Below, piece after piece: positions 61,823 through 64,000 of a DNA stretch of 64,000 nucleotides. The translations under genes were made by a program, and so were the position numbers. This stretch comes from Phaeobacter porticola (GTDB taxonomy: Bacteria > Pseudomonadota > Alphaproteobacteria > Rhodobacterales > Rhodobacteraceae): NCBI RefSeq assembly GCF_001888185.1, contig NZ_CP016364.1, positions 744,001 to 808,000 of the forward strand, read 5' to 3'. The notes beneath the pieces were generated by a model. It searched no databases. It was not told the origin of the DNA and saw nothing but the letters and a program-made list of their open reading frames with translations. Numbering within the stretch: the stretch's first letter is position 1; each line of letters starts with the position of its first letter.

Positions 61823-61903
61823 TTGTTCGGTCCTTAAGGTTTAGTCGAGATGTAATGTTGTGAACGGATGGCGGGGATCTGCGGCTATCAGTCTGCGCGC
61901 CTG

Positions 61904-62410
61904 TCAGTGAAGGGTGGCCGACAGTGGTTGCAGCTGCGTCGAATGGGCGGCGGGGCTGGCCTGCTGAGCGCTGAGCTGATCGAGGACCATGCCGATTCTG
62001 GCGGCCAGAATCGCGGCCCGCTGGGCCTGGCGGGGCTGAACAATGAGTGAGGCCAAAAGACTGGCGTCTTCGTATTCACCGCGCGCGGCAGCGGCGACCA
62101 GATTGGCAAAGCAGTTTTCATCGGCCCCAAGACAGGTGCAGGTCATCCCGTGGCGCACCAGCGGGCGGCGGCCCTCGGTGACGCAGAAATTGCACAGGCG
62201 GCCAAAGTTTTCATAAGCTTGACGGCCGATGACCGGGCCAAGCGATGTCTGCAATTCATGTAGCAGAGCGATGCGTGTCTCGTCACCGCCGAACCAATGG
62301 CGCAGGTGGCGTACGACATTGGCTTCTAGGGCGGGCAATTCTGTCAGCAGGCCAACAGTGGCCCCGCCCCGTGGTGCCGAAGATGCGGCTGTTGAGCGGT
62401 CGGCAATCAT
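61904..62410 (-). CDS. Cys-rich hypothetical protein coupled to hemP
   Basis: A 168-residue soluble protein. The central region has RLCNFCVTEGRRPLVRHGM and then TCTCLGADENCFANLV, giving a CxxC...CxC...C cluster that could bind Fe-S or zinc. The ends are alanine- and glutamine-rich. The ATG overlaps the hemP stop (ATGA), so the genes are co-translated. I do not recognise the family. Partnership with HemP suggests a role in heme or iron handling or its sensing. Confidence 0.7.
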   Translation of the reverse strand: MIADRSTAASSAPRGGATVGLLTELPALEANVVRHLRHWFGGDETRIALLHELQTSLGPVIGRQAYENFGRLCNFCVTEGRRPLVRHGMTCTCLGADENCFANLVAAAARGEYEDASLLASLIVQPRQAQRAAILAARIGMVLDQLSAQQASPAAHSTQLQPLSATLH

Positions 62411-62583
62411 TTTGTCAAAATCAACTTTCCGGCGCGAGTGATGCGCAGGCTGTAGATCTGGCCATTCAGCAAAATGCGGGCCTGGGTGCCGCCCCGTGCC
62501 AGTTCTTCGGCATGGTAGGTCGGGAACACTTCGGTGGCAGCGGCGCTGGTGGTCGTGGCGTGGTCAAAATTCATCTGGTTCAT
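62407..62583 (-). CDS. hemP: Hemin uptake protein HemP
   Basis: A 58-residue protein ending in the HemP motif: ARILLNGQIYSLRITRAGKL then ILTK. HemP proteins are small and commonly lie beside hemin-uptake or iron-regulated genes. The ATG at 62583 sits just after GGTGA; the next Met at 62574 is also possible. It heads the iron cluster and lies directly behind operator-like palindromes at 62821-62860. Confidence 0.88.
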   Translation of the reverse strand: MNQMNFDHATTTSAAATEVFPTYHAEELARGGTQARILLNGQIYSLRITRAGKLILTK

Positions 62584-62588
62584 CAGGG

Positions 62589-62747
62589 TCACCCGTTTCT
62601 GTTGTCCGACCGGTCCAGATACCACTCCAGGCAAAACCCATGATCTCCGCGTGGCAGGCCGTCGGCCAGAAGCCGTCTTTGGCAACAGCTATCGCCGCAA
62701 GGAAACGCCCAGCGACGTAGAAAGGAGATGGGATTGAAGAGCGACAT
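62589..62747 (-). CDS. Possible 52-residue leader ORF before hemP
   Basis: A frame starting SLFNPISFLRRWAFPCGDSC ends five bases before the hemP ATG. It is arginine- and cysteine-containing and resembles no family I know. It has only a weak ribosome site (GAGATCG). The tight spacing to hemP could mean translational coupling, but it may be a chance frame. Confidence 0.3.
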   Translation of the reverse strand: MSLFNPISFLRRWAFPCGDSCCQRRLLADGLPRGDHGFCLEWYLDRSDNRNG

Positions 62748-62820
62748 GAGGCGATCTCGATTGGTTGCAGTAGCTGGCTGCCTGCGCAATCACAGGTTGG
62801 CTGAACTGCGCTAAACCTGA

Positions 62821-62833
62821 CTGAATTAATCAG
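62821..62833. promoter_or_regulatory. Operator-like palindrome 1 upstream of hemP
   Basis: CTGAATTAATCAG is a CTGA-N5-TCAG inverted repeat. Its centre is 25 bases from that of the next palindrome. Its core resembles the site at 3255 upstream of the FDH cluster. A TTGACG -35-like hexamer on the minus strand (62842-62837) lies between the two boxes. Confidence 0.5.
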
Positions 62834-62843
62834 AATCGTCAAC

Positions 62844-62860
62844 CTGACTTTTTTAGTCAG
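62844..62860. promoter_or_regulatory. Operator-like palindrome 2 upstream of hemP
   Basis: CTGACT-TTTTT-AGTCAG is a perfect 6-5-6 inverted repeat just upstream of a possible promoter for hemP. An iron-responsive regulator (RirA, Irr, Fur/Mur or IscR) is a likely ligand, but I cannot say which. Confidence 0.5.
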
Positions 62861-62948
62861 ATTAAAGTTTTTGTGGATTGCCTGCGGGTTTTTGTCAGAG
62901 CGCAGAGGTGGCTACCCTATTGTTGGGCGCGCGGTCTGGCTCAGAACG

Positions 62949-62975
62949 AAAAAGGCCGCTCCGGGCGGAGCGGCC
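62949..62975 (-). terminator. Terminator of metG
   Basis: On the minus strand GGCCGCTCC pairs with GGAGCGGCC around a four-base loop and is followed by TTTTT. It closes the metG transcript about 20 bases beyond the stop codon. Confidence 0.88.
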
Positions 62976-62996
62976 ATGGTCTGAAAGTGGGAGAGA

Positions 62997-64000
62997 TCAG
63001 TCGCGGGTGCCGGAGAAGCGCTCCTGCCATTCCTCGCGCTGCTCGTCGGTGATCTTGGCAAAGAGCACCTCCGGCACGGTGAAGGCATGACCTGCGGGCA
63101 GCGCGGAGAGGGCGGCGGCCACATCGTCGGGCCAGCTGCGATCCTCGGTCCGGAGGGCGGCCAGCAGACGCTCGGTCGCATCAGGGATGAAGGGGGCCGA
63201 CAGCACAGCATAGAGCCGGATCAGGTTCAGCCCCAGACGCACCTGAGCGGCGGCCTGATCGGGGTCGGTTTTGAAGACGGACCATGGCGCCACGGATTGC
63301 AGGTATTCATTGCCCGCAACCCAGATCGCCCGCAGCTCCTGCGCGGATTTGCGCACGTCCATGGCGGCCATGTGGCCCTCATAGGCGGTGACGCGGGTGC
63401 TGATCTCATCAATCAGCGCCTGCTCGGCCTCGCCGTAGTCATTGCCCGCAGGAACCGCCTCGCCGTATTTGGAGCGGCAGAATTTGGTGATGCGGCTGAC
63501 GAAGTTGCCCAGCACGTCCGCCAGATCCTTGTTCACCGATTGCTGGAAATTCTCCCAGGTGAATTCGGAATCGCTGCTTTCGGGGGCGTGGGACAGGAGC
63601 CACCAGCGCCAGTAATCAGCGGGCAGGATTTCCAGCGCCTGATCCATGAACACGCCGCGCCCCTGCGAGGTGGAGAACTGGCCGCCATCGTAGTTCAGGT
63701 AGTTGAAGGATTTGAGGTGGTCGACCATCTTCCACGGCTCGCCGGAACCAAGGATGGTGGCCGGGAACGACAGGGTGTGGAAGGGGACGTTGTCCTTGCC
63801 CATGAACTGAACATATTTCACATCATCGGCGCCTTTATCTGTGCGCCACCAGCGCTGCCAGTCGGCGTCGGATTTGCCGTTGGCGTCGGCCCATTCGCGT
63901 GAGGCAGCGATATATTCGATGGGGGCGTCGAACCAGACGTAGAAAACCTTGCCCTCCATACCGGGCCAGTCCTGATCGCCCTTCTTGACCGGCACACCCC
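62997..64000 (-). CDS. metG: Methionyl-tRNA synthetase, C-terminal part (cut by right edge)
   Basis: About 334 residues of the C-terminal part of a class I methionyl-tRNA synthetase. It has [53 protein letters not shown] (the KMSKS-region equivalent, here FSTSQGRG), [17 protein letters not shown] and the helical anticodon-binding domain. It charges tRNA-Met in the cytoplasm. The start lies beyond 64000. The terminal QERFSGTRD stop at 62997 is intact. Confidence 0.93.
   Translation of the reverse strand, partial: GVPVKKGDQDWPGMEGKVFYVWFDAPIEYIAASREWADANGKSDADWQRWWRTDKGADDVKYVQFMGKDNVPFHTLSFPATILGSGEPWKMVDHLKSFNYLNYDGGQFSTSQGRGVFMDQALEILPADYWRWWLLSHAPESSDSEFTWENFQQSVNKDLADVLGNFVSRITKFCRSKYGEAVPAGNDYGEAEQALIDEISTRVTAYEGHMAAMDVRKSAQELRAIWVAGNEYLQSVAPWSVFKTDPDQAAAQVRLGLNLIRLYAVLSAPFIPDATERLLAALRTEDRSWPDDVAAALSALPAGHAFTVPEVLFAKITDEQREEWQERFSGTRD

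Noticed and set aside
59510-61837. Long open frame of about 775 codons on the plus strand opposite the imelysin and DUF1111 genes
   Set aside because: GC-rich codon use on the minus strand leaves the antisense frame open. The protein has no family features, whereas the minus-strand genes have clear motifs.
1-64000. tRNA or rRNA genes, insertion sequences, prophage
   Set aside because: No cloverleaf-like sequence, transposase, integrase or phage structural gene was seen on either strand; short or unusual ones could be missed by eye.

Overview
The window looks like a chromosomal segment of a Roseobacter-group alphaproteobacterium (Rhodobacterales, Phaeobacter/Ruegeria-like). The evidence is gene content and order, not a database match: a GC-rich background, an RpoE-ChrR photooxidative-stress pair next to its target operon, an aerobic (CobG/CobF/CobN) cobalamin operon with two B12 riboswitches, a periplasmic formate dehydrogenase cluster, and an iron-linked imelysin cluster. 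No rRNA, tRNA, CRISPR array, insertion sequence or prophage was seen. Both ends cut genes: an Mrp-family protein on the left and methionyl-tRNA synthetase on the right.

Layout. (1) 1-15583: formate respiration. A heme/TupA-like periplasmic protein and a polyferredoxin-like protein precede DUF3305, DUF3306, a TorD-type chaperone, a small Tat peptide and the FDH alpha, beta and gamma subunits. A WD40-cytochrome c fusion, a 41-residue peptide and an NtrC-type response regulator follow, with a convergent sensor kinase. The regulator lacks the GAFTGA loop needed for sigma-54 contact. (2) 15672-24083: the rpoE-chrR operon and a divergent eight-gene, translationally coupled operon (flavin oxidoreductase, DUF1365, fatty-acid methyltransferase, chalcone-isomerase-like protein, symporter, DUF3833, two SDRs). 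Both start from promoters matching the RpoE consensus TGATCC-N18-TAA. (3) 24158-34352: GAPDH, a group of glycosyltransferases and methyltransferases with an alpha/beta-hydrolase-like protein, and a large RTX calcium-binding protein.

(4) 34550-50815: cobalamin synthesis. One B12 riboswitch leads DUF1636-cobW-cobN-cobG-cobH-cobI-cobJ-cobL-cobE-cobM-cobB-cobA, with cobK inverted inside the run. A second riboswitch leads a solitary CbiM cobalt permease and, after a terminator, cobF. cobO lies divergently. (5) 51050-53803: a PAS-domain protein, then a low-GC gene encoding a PD-(D/E)XK nuclease-like protein that is the best candidate for a horizontally acquired, uncharacterised element. (6) 53988-62583: glpR-glpD, then an iron cluster (hemP, a Cys-rich protein, imelysin, di-heme DUF1111, second imelysin-like protein, DUF1513). 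Palindromic operator-like sites lie upstream of hemP, and one shares its core with a site upstream of the FDH cluster.
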